The notes beneath the pieces are model-generated. The model saw only the letters and a program-made list of their open reading frames with translations. It was not told the origin of the DNA and did not search any database. DNA of 60,565 nucleotides from an uncultured Olsenella sp. (GTDB lineage: Bacteria > Actinomycetota > Coriobacteriia > Coriobacteriales > Atopobiaceae), in NCBI GenBank assembly GCA_949290055.1, contig CASEQJ010000013.1:1-60565 (forward strand). The letters run 5' to 3'. The position numbers were made by a program, and so were the translations under genes. How positions within the stretch are numbered: the stretch's first letter is position 1; each line of letters opens with the position of its first letter. Below are positions 8,670-17,109 of this stretch, in pieces.

Positions 8670-10358
8670 TTAGGCCTCGAGCTCGACCTCGGCCATGTCG
8701 ACGAGCTTGAGCATGTTCATGTTCAGCGCGTTGACACGCTCGGAACCGACCATCGTGTGGGTGTAGAAGAAGATGGGGATGTCCGGGCAGTCCTCGGCGA
8801 TGACGCGGTTGACGGCCTTGAGGGCCTCGGTGCGGGCGGTGTTGTCAAGAGTGGCACGAGCCGCATCGATGGCGGCGTCGACCTCGGCGTTAGAGTACTT
8901 GCCGCGGTTGTCGCCGTTGCCGGTGTAGAACAGCGGGTAGATGAAGTTGTCCATGATCGGGTAGTCGGCGATCCAGCCGAGGCGACCAAACTGGAAGTTG
9001 CCCGCGGTGTAGTTGTCGAGGATCGTCGCCCACTCCTGGGTGTCGGACTCGACCTGGATGCCGATCGCGTTAAAGTCGGCGATGACCATCTCCATAATCT
9101 GCTTGTGCGAACCGTCGAGGTTGTAGGAGAGGGTCAGCGTGATGCCGCGGTTGCCGTCGGCGTCGGCGGTGTAGCCCGCCTCGTCGAGGATCTGGGCGGC
9201 CTGCTCGGGGTCGTACTTGGCGTACGGCCACGCGCCCTCCTCGTAGCCGTCGAGTCCGGGCGGGACGATGTTGTCGGCCGGGGTCGCGCCGATGCCCATG
9301 AAGCAGGTCTCGCAGATGGCCTCGCGGTTGATGGCCAGCGAGAGGGCATGACGCAGGTTGACGTCGGCCATCTGCTCATCCTCCATGTTGATGAGGATGT
9401 AGTAGGTGGAGAGCTCGGCGCCGTCGAGCACGTGCTGCTCGGGAGCCATGTTGTAGCCGTCCTCGGACTCGCCGTACTGGTCGATGGCGTCCTGGAGCTG
9501 GGCCGTGGGGATCTGGCAGACGTCGAGGTTACCGGCCTGGAACTCACGATAGGCGGTCTCCACGTCCTTCTGGATGGAGAAGTGGACGCCGTCGATCTTG
9601 GCGGCCTCGCCGTAGTAGTCGTCGTTGCGGACGAGGTTGATCTCCTGGCCGTCGACCCAGGAGCCGTCCATCTTGAAGGCGCCGTTGCCGATCGGGGCGC
9701 GGAAGAAGGCGTCAAAGTCGTCGCCGGCCTCCGTCGGAGCGGACGAGGGCACGGGCGAGAGCGCCGGGTGCGAGCAGACGAACGGGAAGTCAGCGTAGGG
9801 GGCGGAGAGCTTCACCACGAAGGTGTTGTCATCCGGGCAGGAGAGGCCGGAGAGCTCGGTGGCGCTGCCGTCGAGCATCGCGTCGTAGCCATCCACCAGC
9901 GAGAGGTGATAGGAAATCTGGGAGGGCTGGTTTCCGGTCTTGGGGTTGCAGATGCGCTCCCATGCGTACTTGAAGTCGGCGGCGGTCACCGGGTCGCCGT
10001 TGTGGAACGTGGCGCCCTCGACCAGGTGGAAAGTGAACTCGTCGCCGGCGTCGTTGACGTCCCAGCTCTCGGCGGCCAGGCCCATGAGCTCGTCGGTGTC
10101 GAAGTCATAGATGGTCAGCGAGTCGAAGAGCTGGTAGCAGACCTGCATGCCCTGGTCTTCCTGGGCGTTGTACGGATCGATGGAGACCGGGTTGTTGATG
10201 TAGTAGTTCAGGATGGCGCCGGTGGCGCCCCCCTCAGAACCCTCGCCACCAGTGGCCGCATCGTTCTTGCACGCGGCGAGAGCGGCGAGCGCGCTCGCGG
10301 CAAGTCCGCCCTTCACGAAGTTGCGACGAGTGACACCACCAATCTTCTGCTGAGCCAT
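8670..10358 (-). CDS. oppA: Oligopeptide-binding lipoprotein OppA
   Basis: A 562-residue extracytoplasmic solute-binding protein (SBP_bac_5 family) that captures peptides for OppBCDF. The start MAQQKIGG at 10356-10358 has RBS AGGAGGAAAG; an in-frame ATG 22 codons upstream lacks one. The signal combines a twin-arginine motif (TRRNFVKGG, residues 10-18) with a lipobox ending LAALAAC, lipid-modified Cys at residue 30, so it is probably a Tat-exported lipoprotein. Mature features are NNPVSIDPYNAQED, FTFHLVEGATFHNGDPVTAADFKYAWERI and a C-terminal CPDIPIFF segment. It is first gene of the operon, starting about 100 nt downstream of the secG terminator. Confidence 0.93.
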   Translation of the reverse strand: MAQQKIGGVTRRNFVKGGLAASALAALAACKNDAATGGEGSEGGATGAILNYYINNPVSIDPYNAQEDQGMQVCYQLFDSLTIYDFDTDELMGLAAESWDVNDAGDEFTFHLVEGATFHNGDPVTAADFKYAWERICNPKTGNQPSQISYHLSLVDGYDAMLDGSATELSGLSCPDDNTFVVKLSAPYADFPFVCSHPALSPVPSSAPTEAGDDFDAFFRAPIGNGAFKMDGSWVDGQEINLVRNDDYYGEAAKIDGVHFSIQKDVETAYREFQAGNLDVCQIPTAQLQDAIDQYGESEDGYNMAPEQHVLDGAELSTYYILINMEDEQMADVNLRHALSLAINREAICETCFMGIGATPADNIVPPGLDGYEEGAWPYAKYDPEQAAQILDEAGYTADADGNRGITLTLSYNLDGSHKQIMEMVIADFNAIGIQVESDTQEWATILDNYTAGNFQFGRLGWIADYPIMDNFIYPLFYTGNGDNRGKYSNAEVDAAIDAARATLDNTARTEALKAVNRVIAEDCPDIPIFFYTHTMVGSERVNALNMNMLKLVDMAEVELEA

Positions 10359-10462
10359 GTTCTTTCCTCCTCCTGTCTTGAGGCGGGCAGGCTCCCTGCC
10401 CCGTCCCTCCATCCTGCACGTCATCTAGGGGAAGCGTACAGAACGACTGTTTACTTTATCCT

Positions 10463-10494
10463 AAAAAAGCGTGTCGGACAAAGCCCGACACGCA
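10463..10494 (-). terminator. Terminator after secG
   Basis: On the minus strand, stem GCGTGTCGG / CCGACACGC with a GCTTTGT loop is followed by a T6 run. It separates the secG transcript from oppA. Confidence 0.9.
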
Positions 10495-10534
10495 TACGTA
10501 ACGTATGGCCGCGTATTTCCGGCAGATTGCGCCT

Positions 10535-10786
10535 CTAACCGAGCGTGCCCGTGGGGAACGTCAGCGCCATGACCACCACGCTGAGAACGAAGACCGCGGC
10601 GGTAATCACCGTGAGACGGTTGAGGTTCTTCTCGAGCACGCCCGAGCCGGTGCCGGAATTGTAGAGCGACGACGCGATCATTTCCGAGACGCCCGTGCCC
10701 TTGCCGGAGTGCATGAGCACAAAGAGCACGGTAAGCGCACCGGAGAGGAACAGCAGAACGGTGAGGATGATGTTGAGCGGGTTCAC
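10535..10786 (-). CDS. secG: Preprotein translocase subunit SecG
   Basis: An 83-residue protein of the SecYEG channel. Two membrane helices (NIILTVLLFLSGALTVLFVLM and LTVITAAVFVLSVVVMALTF) flank the conserved cytoplasmic loop HSGKGTGVSEMIASSLYNSGTGSGVLEKNLNRLT. The GTG start at 10784-10786 is preceded by AAGGAG; the longer open frame upstream has no RBS and runs through the tpiA terminator. It is last of the gap-pgk-tpiA-secG set, an order common in actinobacteria. Confidence 0.9.
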   Translation of the reverse strand: MNPLNIILTVLLFLSGALTVLFVLMHSGKGTGVSEMIASSLYNSGTGSGVLEKNLNRLTVITAAVFVLSVVVMALTFPTGTLG

Positions 10787-10832
10787 TGAGGCTCCTTCAG
10801 GACAGCTGCATAGCAATTCTCGATGGTAACAC

Positions 10833-10860
10833 AAAGGGGCCCGGACAAGGTCCGGGCCCA
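10833..10860 (-). terminator. Hairpin terminator between tpiA and secG
   Basis: A perfect 10-bp stem GGGCCCGGAC / GTCCGGGCCC with a 3-nt loop, followed by CCTTTGTG on the minus strand. The T run is weak, so partial read-through to secG is plausible. GTTCTTCTCGG lies between the expected tpiA stop and this stem. Confidence 0.65.
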
Positions 10861-10870
10861 AGACTTCACA

Positions 10871-11635
10871 TCAGCCGAGAAGAACGTGGCTTACGCCATG
10901 GCGCTCTTGACCATGGCCGCGAAGCTGTCGGCCTTGAGGGAGGCGCCGCCGACGAGCGCGGAAGCCGGCGATGTTCTCGGGCTTGGCGGAGCCGCCGTAG
11001 AGGACGCGGATGCCCTGGGCGATCTCCTCGCCAAAAATCTCGGTGAGGGTCGCGCGAATGGCGCCGCAGACCTCCTGGGCGTCGTCGGCCGTGGCGGTCT
11101 TGCCGGTGCCGATGGCCCAGATGGGCTCGTAGGCGATCACGTACTTGGAGGGGTCGGTGATCTCGAGGCCCTCGGTGTCCTTCTTGATCTGGTCGACGAC
11201 AAACTCGACGTGCGTGCCGGCCTCGCGGATCTCGAGGGACTCGCCGCAGCAGGAGATCGGCACGATGCCGTGAGCCATGAGGGCCTTGGCCTTCTTGTTC
11301 ACGTCCTCGTCGGTCTCGCCGAAGTAGTCGCGGCGCTCGGAGTGGCCGATTATGCAGTAGGTGGCACCCACGGCCTCGAGCATGTTGGGAGCGGTCTCGC
11401 CGGTGTAGGCGCCGGACTCCTCCCAGTAGACGTTCTGGCCGCCGAGCGCGAACGGGGCGCTCGTCTGCTCTATGACCTCGGAGACACCCTTGAGGTCGAC
11501 GGCGGGCGGGCAGACGACGACGTCGACGTCGCCGGTGCCGTCCTTGAGCTCGTCGGCAAGGCCCTGGGCGAGGACGACGCCCTCGCTGTAGGTCTTGTTC
11601 ATCTTCCAGTTGCCAGCGATCATCCTCTTACGCAT
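10871..11635 (-). CDS. tpiA: Triosephosphate isomerase with frameshift near the C-terminus
   Basis: It interconverts dihydroxyacetone phosphate and glyceraldehyde 3-phosphate. The start MRKRMIAGNWKMNK overlaps the pgk stop by eight bases. Catalytic Lys (NWKMNK), His (IIGHSERR) and Glu (AYEPIWAIGTGK) are present, as is YGGSAKPENIAGF. Immediately after that, near 10958-10962, the frame is lost. The expected ALVGGASL, ADSF and AAMVKSAMA segments follow in another frame, ending at a TAA at 10891-10893. Compared with the family, about eight codons (the usual DVDG region before GALVGGASL) are missing, consistent with a deletion of roughly 23 bases. As sequenced, the product ends in an unrelated arginine-rich tail and lacks the phosphate-binding GGASL loop. 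Either a sequence error or a broken gene. Confidence 0.85.
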   Translation of the reverse strand: MRKRMIAGNWKMNKTYSEGVVLAQGLADELKDGTGDVDVVVCPPAVDLKGVSEVIEQTSAPFALGGQNVYWEESGAYTGETAPNMLEAVGATYCIIGHSERRDYFGETDEDVNKKAKALMAHGIVPISCCGESLEIREAGTHVEFVVDQIKKDTEGLEITDPSKYVIAYEPIWAIGTGKTATADDAQEVCGAIRATLTEIFGEEIAQGIRVLYGGSAKPENIAGFRARRRRLPQGRQLRGHGQERHGVSHVLLG

Positions 11636-12830
11636 CGAGAAGCGCCTCCACTCCAGGAAGGACCTTGCCCTCGACGAGCTCCATGGAAGCGCCACCGCCG
11701 GTGGAGATCCAGCTCATCTTGTCGGCCAGGCCGAACTTGTTGATGGCCGCGACGGAGTCGCCGCCGCCGATGATCCCGCCGATGATCGAGGTGCAGTCGG
11801 AGTCCGCGATCGCGCGGGCGACGGCCTCGGTGCCGTGGGCGAAGTTGTCGAACTCGAAGACGCCCATCGGGCCGTTCCAGAAGACGGTCTTGGCGGCCTT
11901 GACGGCGTCGGCGTAGAGCTTCTCGGTCTCGGGGCCGATGTCCATGCCCTCGCGGTCGTCGGGAATGGCGTCGGAGGCGACGACCTCCGGCACGGCGTCC
12001 TCGCCAAAGTGGTCGGCGACGCGGTTGTCGATCGGGAGGAGGATCTTGACGCCCTTCTCCTCGGCCTTCTTCAGCATCTCACCGGCGCGCTCGACCCAGT
12101 CCTCCTCCTTGAGGGACATGCCGACGGACATGCCCTGGGCGAGGAAGAAGGTGTAGGCCATGCCGCCACCAATGATCAGGGTGTCGGCGGAGTCGATCAG
12201 GTGATCGAGGACGCCGATCTTGGAGGACACCTTGGAGCCGCCGACGATGGCGACGAAGGGACGCTCGGGCTCGGCGAAGATCGAGGTCAGGGTGTCGACC
12301 TCCTTCTCGAGCAGGAAGCCGGCGTAGGCGGGCAGGTAGGCGGCGGGGCCAACCACGGAGCCCTGGGCGCGGTGCGCGGTGCCGAAGGCGTCGAGCACGA
12401 AGATGTCGCCGTAGGAGGCAAGGATCTTGGCGATCTCGGGGTCGTTCTTCTTCTCGCGCTTGTCAAAGCGGACGTTCTCGAGGACGAGGATCTCGCCGTC
12501 GGCGAGGGCGTCCACGGCGGCCTTGGCCTTCTCGCCGTAGGTGTCGTCGACGAACTTCACGTCATAGCCAGTGAGCTCGGCGAGCTTGTCGGCGGCCGGC
12601 TTGAGGGAGAACTGGGGCTCGGGGCCGTCGCCCTTGGGGCGGCCGAGGTGGCTCATGAGAATGATCTTGGCGCCCTTGTCCTTGAGATACTCAATGGTGG
12701 GAATGGCGGCGCGGACGCGGGTGTCGTCGGTGACGACGCCGTCCTTCAGGGGGACGTTGAAGTCCACGCGCATGAGGACGCGCTTGCCCGCGACGTCGGC
12801 GTCGCGGACGGTCTTCTTGGTGAAGGCCAT
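11628..12830 (-). CDS. pgk: Phosphoglycerate kinase
   Basis: A full-length 400-residue glycolytic kinase making ATP from 1,3-bisphosphoglycerate. It starts MAFTKKTVRDADVAGKRVL. Substrate-binding signatures RVDFNVPLKDG and SHLGRPKG are near the N-terminus. FVAIVGGSKVSSKIGVLDHL opens the nucleotide domain, and GPMGVFEFDNFAHGT and IIGGGDSVAAINKFG bind nucleotide near the C-terminus. It lies between gap and tpiA and overlaps tpiA by eight bases. Confidence 0.97.
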   Translation of the reverse strand: MAFTKKTVRDADVAGKRVLMRVDFNVPLKDGVVTDDTRVRAAIPTIEYLKDKGAKIILMSHLGRPKGDGPEPQFSLKPAADKLAELTGYDVKFVDDTYGEKAKAAVDALADGEILVLENVRFDKREKKNDPEIAKILASYGDIFVLDAFGTAHRAQGSVVGPAAYLPAYAGFLLEKEVDTLTSIFAEPERPFVAIVGGSKVSSKIGVLDHLIDSADTLIIGGGMAYTFFLAQGMSVGMSLKEEDWVERAGEMLKKAEEKGVKILLPIDNRVADHFGEDAVPEVVASDAIPDDREGMDIGPETEKLYADAVKAAKTVFWNGPMGVFEFDNFAHGTEAVARAIADSDCTSIIGGIIGGGDSVAAINKFGLADKMSWISTGGGASMELVEGKVLPGVEALLDA

Positions 12831-12856
12831 GGTTTGCTCCTTTGACGGGTTCCTAC

Positions 12857-12901
12857 GAAAAGGGGGCGCGGCCGCGGCCCTGTGAGCTGCGACCGCACCC
12901 C
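12857..12901 (-). terminator. Hairpin between gap and pgk (attenuator or terminator)
   Basis: On the minus strand a 13-bp stem (GGGGTGCGGTCGC with GCGGCCGCGCCCC, two G-U pairs) is followed by CTTTTCG. In this operon position it likely reduces transcription into pgk-tpiA relative to gap. Confidence 0.6.
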
Positions 12902-12926
12902 TGCGAAGCTGATGCGAAGCGCGTGA

Positions 12927-13952
12927 CTACGCGACGAACTTCTCGAAGTACTTGATGGTGCGGACCATCTGAGAGGTGTAGGAGTTCTCGTTGTCGTACC
13001 AAGAGGTGACCTGAACGAGGCTCTGGCCGTTGCCGAGGTCCTGGACCATGGTCTGGGTGGCGTCGAAGATCGAGCCGTGGGTCTCGCCGATGATGTCGGA
13101 GGAGACGATGTCGTCCTCGTTGTAGGCGAAGGTCTCGGGGATGGACTCGGCGTAGGCCTTCATGGCAGCGTTGACCTCGTCGACGGTGACCTTCTTGTCA
13201 ACGACGCAGTAGAGGTTGGTGATGGAGCCGGTGGGCGTCGGGACGCGCTGGGCGGCACCGATCAGCTTGCCGTTGAGCTCCGGGAGGACCAGGCCGATGG
13301 CCTTGGCGGCACCCGTGGAGTTGGGGACGATGTTCTGCGCGCAGGCGCGGGAGCGACGCTTGTTGCCCTTGCGCTGCGGGCCGTCGAGCGGCATCTGGTC
13401 GCCGGTGTAGGCGTGAATGGTGGTCATGATGCCGGAGACGATCGGCGCGAAGTCGTTCAGGCCCTTGGCCATGGGGGCGAGGCAGTTGGTGGTGCAGGAG
13501 GCCGCGGAGATGATGTTGTCGTCAGCGGTCAGCTGCTCGTGGTTGACGTTGTAGACGATCGTGGGGAGGTCGTTGCCCGCGGGAGCGGAGATGACGACCT
13601 TCTTGGCGCCGGCGTCGATGTGGGCCTGGGCCTTGGCCTTGGAGGTGTAGAAGCCGGTGCACTCGAGGACGACGTCAACGCCGAGCTCGCCCCAGGGGAG
13701 CTTGGAGGCGTCGGCCTCCTTGTAAATGGTGATCTTCTTGCCGTCGACGGTGATGGAGTCCTCGCCGGCCTCGACCTTGTGGTCGCGGGCGTAGTTGCCC
13801 TGCGTGGTGTCATACTTCAGGAGGTACGCGAGCATGTCCGGGGAGGTGAGGTCGTTGATAGCGACGATCTCGGAGCCCTCGTGACCGAACATCTGACGGA
13901 ACGCCAGACGGCCGATGCGACCAAAGCCGTTGATAGCAACCTTTACTGCCAT
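12927..13952 (-). CDS. gap: Glyceraldehyde-3-phosphate dehydrogenase, type I
   Basis: A 341-residue NAD-dependent glycolytic enzyme. The start [15 protein letters not shown] at 13950-13952 follows GAAAGGAGAAAGC; an upstream ATG would place the RBS inside the gene. The Rossmann motif is at 4-11. The catalytic Cys is in [12 protein letters not shown], and SWYDNENSY is near the C-terminus. It is first of gap-pgk-tpiA-secG, with its own promoter region of about 200 bases. Confidence 0.96.
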   Translation of the reverse strand: MAVKVAINGFGRIGRLAFRQMFGHEGSEIVAINDLTSPDMLAYLLKYDTTQGNYARDHKVEAGEDSITVDGKKITIYKEADASKLPWGELGVDVVLECTGFYTSKAKAQAHIDAGAKKVVISAPAGNDLPTIVYNVNHEQLTADDNIISAASCTTNCLAPMAKGLNDFAPIVSGIMTTIHAYTGDQMPLDGPQRKGNKRRSRACAQNIVPNSTGAAKAIGLVLPELNGKLIGAAQRVPTPTGSITNLYCVVDKKVTVDEVNAAMKAYAESIPETFAYNEDDIVSSDIIGETHGSIFDATQTMVQDLGNGQSLVQVTSWYDNENSYTSQMVRTIKYFEKFVA

Positions 13953-14034
13953 GCTTTCTCCTTTCACGGGGCCGTCGGGGCTCCTCCCCGGCGGACCTAA
14001 GCAGACATTGGGCGTCTCGCCCTTGCCACCCGAT

Positions 14035-14040
14035 AGTGTA
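14035..14040 (-). promoter_or_regulatory. Candidate -10 box for gap
   Basis: TACACT on the minus strand, about 83 nt upstream of the gap start. I see no good -35 at the usual distance, so the call rests on one box. Confidence 0.3.
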
Positions 14041-14159
14041 CCCCACGCGCGCGGGCGCGTATCGCGAAAACTGAACGCTGGCGCAATTTAAGCCGTGGGC
14101 GCTCAGATTTTCGCCGTCGACGTGGGATTGTTCCCGCAGTCCCGCAGACGAGAAGAACG

Positions 14160-15104
14160 TCAGGGCCGCTCGTTCTTCTCGGCCTCCCCCACGAGCGCCT
14201 GCAGGCGCAGCACGCGGTGGTACATGGCGGACTTGGAGACCGGCGGGTCGAGGAGCTCGCCCAGGGCGGCGAGACTGAGCTCGGGGTTCGCCCGGCGGGC
14301 GCGGCAGAACTCGCGCAGGGCGGGCGGAAGCGCCGAGAGCCCGAGCTCTCGCTCCGCCCGGTCGATCAGCTCCAGCTGCTCGACGGCCGCCCCGGACGAG
14401 CGCGCCTGGTTGGCCATTTCCGCGTTGACGCGCCGGTTGACGTCGTTTTTGACGGACTTCTTGGCCCGGGTGACGTCAACGAAGCGCGCCGTCCTGAGCG
14501 CTCCCATGCCGCGCAGGAGGGCGCTCACGTCGTCATAGCTCTTGAGGTAGATCGCGAAGGCCCCCCGGCGACGGTTGAGGCGCGCGGAGGCACCCAGCGC
14601 GGAGACGAGGCGCACGAGGTCGGAGGCATAGTCCTCCCCCGTCACGGCGATCTCGAGGTGGAACTCGCCGCGCGGGTCGGCTATGAAGCCGCCCGCCATG
14701 AACGCGCCGCGCACGTAGGCGGCGAGCGCGCCGGGCGCCGAGACGAGCGCCGCCGGAATCCCCGACGTGAGCCCGCGCCCCGGGGTGAGGATCCCCAGGC
14801 GCACGAGGTCGGCGTCGAGCCCCTCCTGGACGGGCATTTCAATGAGGTAGTTCCTCGTCTTGTGCAGCACGGAGCGCCGCACGGTGAGCGAGGTCTCGAG
14901 GTCGAAGAGCTTGTGCGTGAGCTTGATCACCGTGCGCGCCACGGCGCCCGTCTCGGTGGCCACGCGAATCGAGTAGCGCCCCGAGCCGTGGAAGGAGAGC
15001 GTCCCGCAGATCCGCACGAGCGCGGAGAGCTGCGCGAGCTCCGCGGCGCGCGAGGTCGCCTCCACGCGGGAGAGCTCGTCTTTTACCTCTGCGGTGAACG
15101 ACAT
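14160..15104 (-). CDS. whiA: WhiA family DNA-binding regulator
   Basis: A 314-residue protein joining a degenerate LAGLIDADG homing-endonuclease fold (about 1-210) to a C-terminal helix-turn-helix. It starts MSFTAEVKDELSRVE; LIEMPVQEGLDADLVRLGIL and AYVRGAFMAGGFIADP mark the N-domain. The C-domain contains LPPALREFCRARRANPELSLAALGELLDPPVSKSAMYHRVLRL. WhiA controls sporulation in Streptomyces and affects cell division in other Gram-positives; its role in a non-sporulating relative is not known to me. It starts one base after the rapZ stop. Confidence 0.93.
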   Translation of the reverse strand: MSFTAEVKDELSRVEATSRAAELAQLSALVRICGTLSFHGSGRYSIRVATETGAVARTVIKLTHKLFDLETSLTVRRSVLHKTRNYLIEMPVQEGLDADLVRLGILTPGRGLTSGIPAALVSAPGALAAYVRGAFMAGGFIADPRGEFHLEIAVTGEDYASDLVRLVSALGASARLNRRRGAFAIYLKSYDDVSALLRGMGALRTARFVDVTRAKKSVKNDVNRRVNAEMANQARSSGAAVEQLELIDRAERELGLSALPPALREFCRARRANPELSLAALGELLDPPVSKSAMYHRVLRLQALVGEAEKNERP

Positions 15105-15105
15105 G

Positions 15106-16032
15106 CTAGCTCGTCCTCACGTTGGCGAGCGCGAGGTCGCGGTGCGAGAGGCTCACGTGATAGCCGCTCTTCTCGAGGTAGGCCGCCGTGGCCTCGGCAA
15201 TGGCAACGCTTCTGTGCTGGCCTCCCGTGCAGCCCACGGCGACGGAGAGGTGACTCTTGCCCTCGGCCACGTAGCCCGGCATGGCCACGTCGAGCAGGCG
15301 CTCCCACGCGTCCATGAACTTCTCGGTCACGGGGTTTCCCATGACGAAGTCGGCGACGAGCTTGTCCTTGCCCGTGAGCGTGCGCATGACGGGGTCGTAG
15401 AAGGGGTTGGGCAGGAAGCGCACGTCAATCATGAGGTCGGCCTCGACCGGCATGCCGTGCTTGAAGCCAAAGGAGAAGACCGAGACCTCCATGAGCTGCT
15501 GGTCGGTGAGCTCGGAGAAGGCGCGGCGCAGACGGGTGCGCAAGTCGTGCGTGCGCAGGCGGCTCGTGTCGATCACGAGGTCGGCGGCGTCGCGCACGAC
15601 GGCGAGCTGGGAGCGCTCGCGGGCGATCGCGTGGGCGACCGACTCGCCCGGGCCCGCCAGCGGGTGGCGGCGGCGGTTCTCGTCGTAGCGGCGCATGAGC
15701 ACCTCGTCCGAGGTGTCGAGAAACACCACGGAGCAGGAGATCTCGTGCTCGCGCAGCTGCGTCACGGAGTCGGCGAACTCGTCGAAGAGGCCCTGGCTAC
15801 GCAGGTCGCACGTCACGGCGAGGTGCCGACCGATCCCGGTGTTTATGCCCACGATCTCGGCAAGCTGCAGAAGCAGGCGCGGGGGGAGGTTGTCTATGCA
15901 GAAGTAGCCCATGTCCTCGAAGGCGTGAAGGGCCTGGGTGCGACCCGAGCCGCTCATGCCCGTGATCACCACGACGTCGGGGACGCGGGCGGCGCCCTCC
16001 GCGGCACGCATCTTCTGGCCGTCTCCTGACAT
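15106..16032 (-). CDS. rapZ: RapZ/YvcJ family nucleotide-binding protein
   Basis: A 308-residue P-loop protein. The start MSGDGQKMRAAEG at 16030-16032 follows GGAGGCACC; open frame further upstream is GC-rich and has no RBS. The P-loop reads GMSGSGRTQAL, Arg replacing the usual Lys, as in actinobacterial homologues, followed by FEDMGYFCIDNLPP. The C-domain carries VAVGCTGGQHRSVAIAE. In enterobacteria the family controls glucosamine-6-phosphate synthase through small RNAs; in Gram-positives the role is less clear. It forms an operon with whiA. The gluconeogenesis factor YvcK, usually between them, is absent. Confidence 0.93.
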   Translation of the reverse strand: MSGDGQKMRAAEGAARVPDVVVITGMSGSGRTQALHAFEDMGYFCIDNLPPRLLLQLAEIVGINTGIGRHLAVTCDLRSQGLFDEFADSVTQLREHEISCSVVFLDTSDEVLMRRYDENRRRHPLAGPGESVAHAIARERSQLAVVRDAADLVIDTSRLRTHDLRTRLRRAFSELTDQQLMEVSVFSFGFKHGMPVEADLMIDVRFLPNPFYDPVMRTLTGKDKLVADFVMGNPVTEKFMDAWERLLDVAMPGYVAEGKSHLSVAVGCTGGQHRSVAIAEATAAYLEKSGYHVSLSHRDLALANVRTS

Positions 16033-16056
16033 GGTGCCTCCTCTCGTCAGGGGTCC

Positions 16057-16062
16057 AGTATA
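16057..16062 (-). promoter_or_regulatory. Candidate -10 box for rapZ-whiA
   Basis: TATACT on the minus strand, 25 nt upstream of the rapZ start. No canonical -35; the word GAGAAGAAC overlaps that position (about 16080-16089). Confidence 0.4.
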
Positions 16063-16160
16063 CCCCGCGGACCTGCGTGGTGTTCTTCTCGGCACCCTGC
16101 CCCGCGCCCCCCCTGTGCCGGCGCCCGCCCCCTCCTCTGTGCCGGCACCGGCGCCCTCCT

Positions 16161-16287
16161 CATGTTTTGGGCAACAACTTTGATGCAAAGCGTATCCAAA
16201 CCGTACAAAACCTTGTCAATCCTGGCTGCCGGGCAACAAAACCCCCGACTTCGTGGCCACAACATAAAACGTGTTGCCCAAAACATG
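16161..16287. repeat. Palindromic element B, copy 1 (TTTTGGGCAACA terminal repeats)
   Basis: A 127-bp element with perfect 16-bp terminal inverted repeats (CATGTTTTGGGCAACA). It has a further internal GGGCAACA 62 bases in, and an internal CAAAACCTTG located 68 bases before the right-hand TTGCCC box. Copy 2 at 28573-28704 has the same right-hand spacing. No coding capacity. It fills most of the 327-base gap between deoR and rapZ. Confidence 0.85.
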
Positions 16288-16300
16288 AGGAGAAGCCACG

Positions 16301-16336
16301 AAAACGGCGCCCGCGCGAGCACGCGAACGCCGTTTC
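16301..16336 (-). terminator. Terminator of the deoR transcript
   Basis: On the minus strand, stem AAACGGCG / CGCCGTTTT with a GC-rich loop ends in a short T run, 25 bases past the deoR stop. Confidence 0.55.
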
Positions 16337-16359
16337 CCCAAAACCTCAAAATGCTGGGC

Positions 16360-17109
16360 TCAGGCGCCCACGACGACCACGTTCTCCCGCGAGCGATACG
16401 ACTCCGGAACGTCTCCGCAGGTCAGAAGCGTCGCAGCCGAGAAACACGCGTAGCTGACGCGACTCGCGCGCCCGAGCTTGCTCGCGTCGGCAAGCACGTA
16501 GCGGCGCTCAGTACGGGAAAGCGACAGGCGCTTGACCGCCGCCTCGTCGGCCTCCGGCACGGTGTAGCCCGCCTCGAGCGAGACGCCGTTGGCGCCCCAG
16601 AAGCCCACGGTGAAGCGGTAGCGCTCGAGCACGTCGAGAGCATCGGGGCCCACGGCCGCCCCCGTCGCGCCCTTGAGCTCGCCCCCAAGGACGATGACGC
16701 GGCAGCCGCGCTCGGCGAGGCGCGTCGCGTGCAGCACGGAGTCAGTGGCAAAGGTCGCCCCCGAGGGCGCGAGAAGCCCCACGAGCTCGGCCGTCGTCGA
16801 GCCGGCGTCCAGGTAGACGAAGTCGTCCGCGCCCACGAGCGTCGCCGCGTGCTCGCAGATCGCGCGCTTCTCCGCCGTGTGAAGACCGCGGCGCTCCCCC
16901 AGCGTGAGGTCGCGCACGAGGTGCGCCGCCTCGCGCGCCGCCGCACCGCCGCGGACCTTGACCAGGCGGCGGGCCTCGTCGAGCCGGTCGAGGTCGCGCC
17001 GGACCGTCGACTCGGAGACGCCGAGCTCGGAGGCAATCTCGGCGAGGCTCGCCGTGCCGCGCCGCTCCACGATCTCAACGACGCGCGCGAGCCGCTCCTC
17101 GGCGAGCAC
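16360..17109 (-). CDS. DeoR-family transcriptional regulator
   Basis: 249 residues. The N-terminal winged helix (ASLAEIASELGVSESTVRRDLDRL, residues about 18-42) is followed by the DeoR sugar-phosphate sensor domain, with YLDAGSTTAELVGLL and TDSVLHATRLAERG. The GTG start abuts the TAG of the preceding oxidoreductase gene, so the two are co-transcribed. By context it probably represses the amino-sugar cassette and responds to a phosphorylated sugar; the ligand cannot be read from sequence. Confidence 0.88.
   Translation of the reverse strand: MLAEERLARVVEIVERRGTASLAEIASELGVSESTVRRDLDRLDEARRLVKVRGGAAAREAAHLVRDLTLGERRGLHTAEKRAICEHAATLVGADDFVYLDAGSTTAELVGLLAPSGATFATDSVLHATRLAERGCRVIVLGGELKGATGAAVGPDALDVLERYRFTVGFWGANGVSLEAGYTVPEADEAAVKRLSLSRTERRYVLADASKLGRASRVSYACFSAATLLTCGDVPESYRSRENVVVVGA

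Noticed and set aside
16033..16160. N-terminal extension of RapZ
   Set aside because: The frame continues upstream but gives Glu/Gly/Ala/Arg low-complexity residues and crosses a -10 box; ATG at 16032 has a clear RBS and homologous N-terminus.
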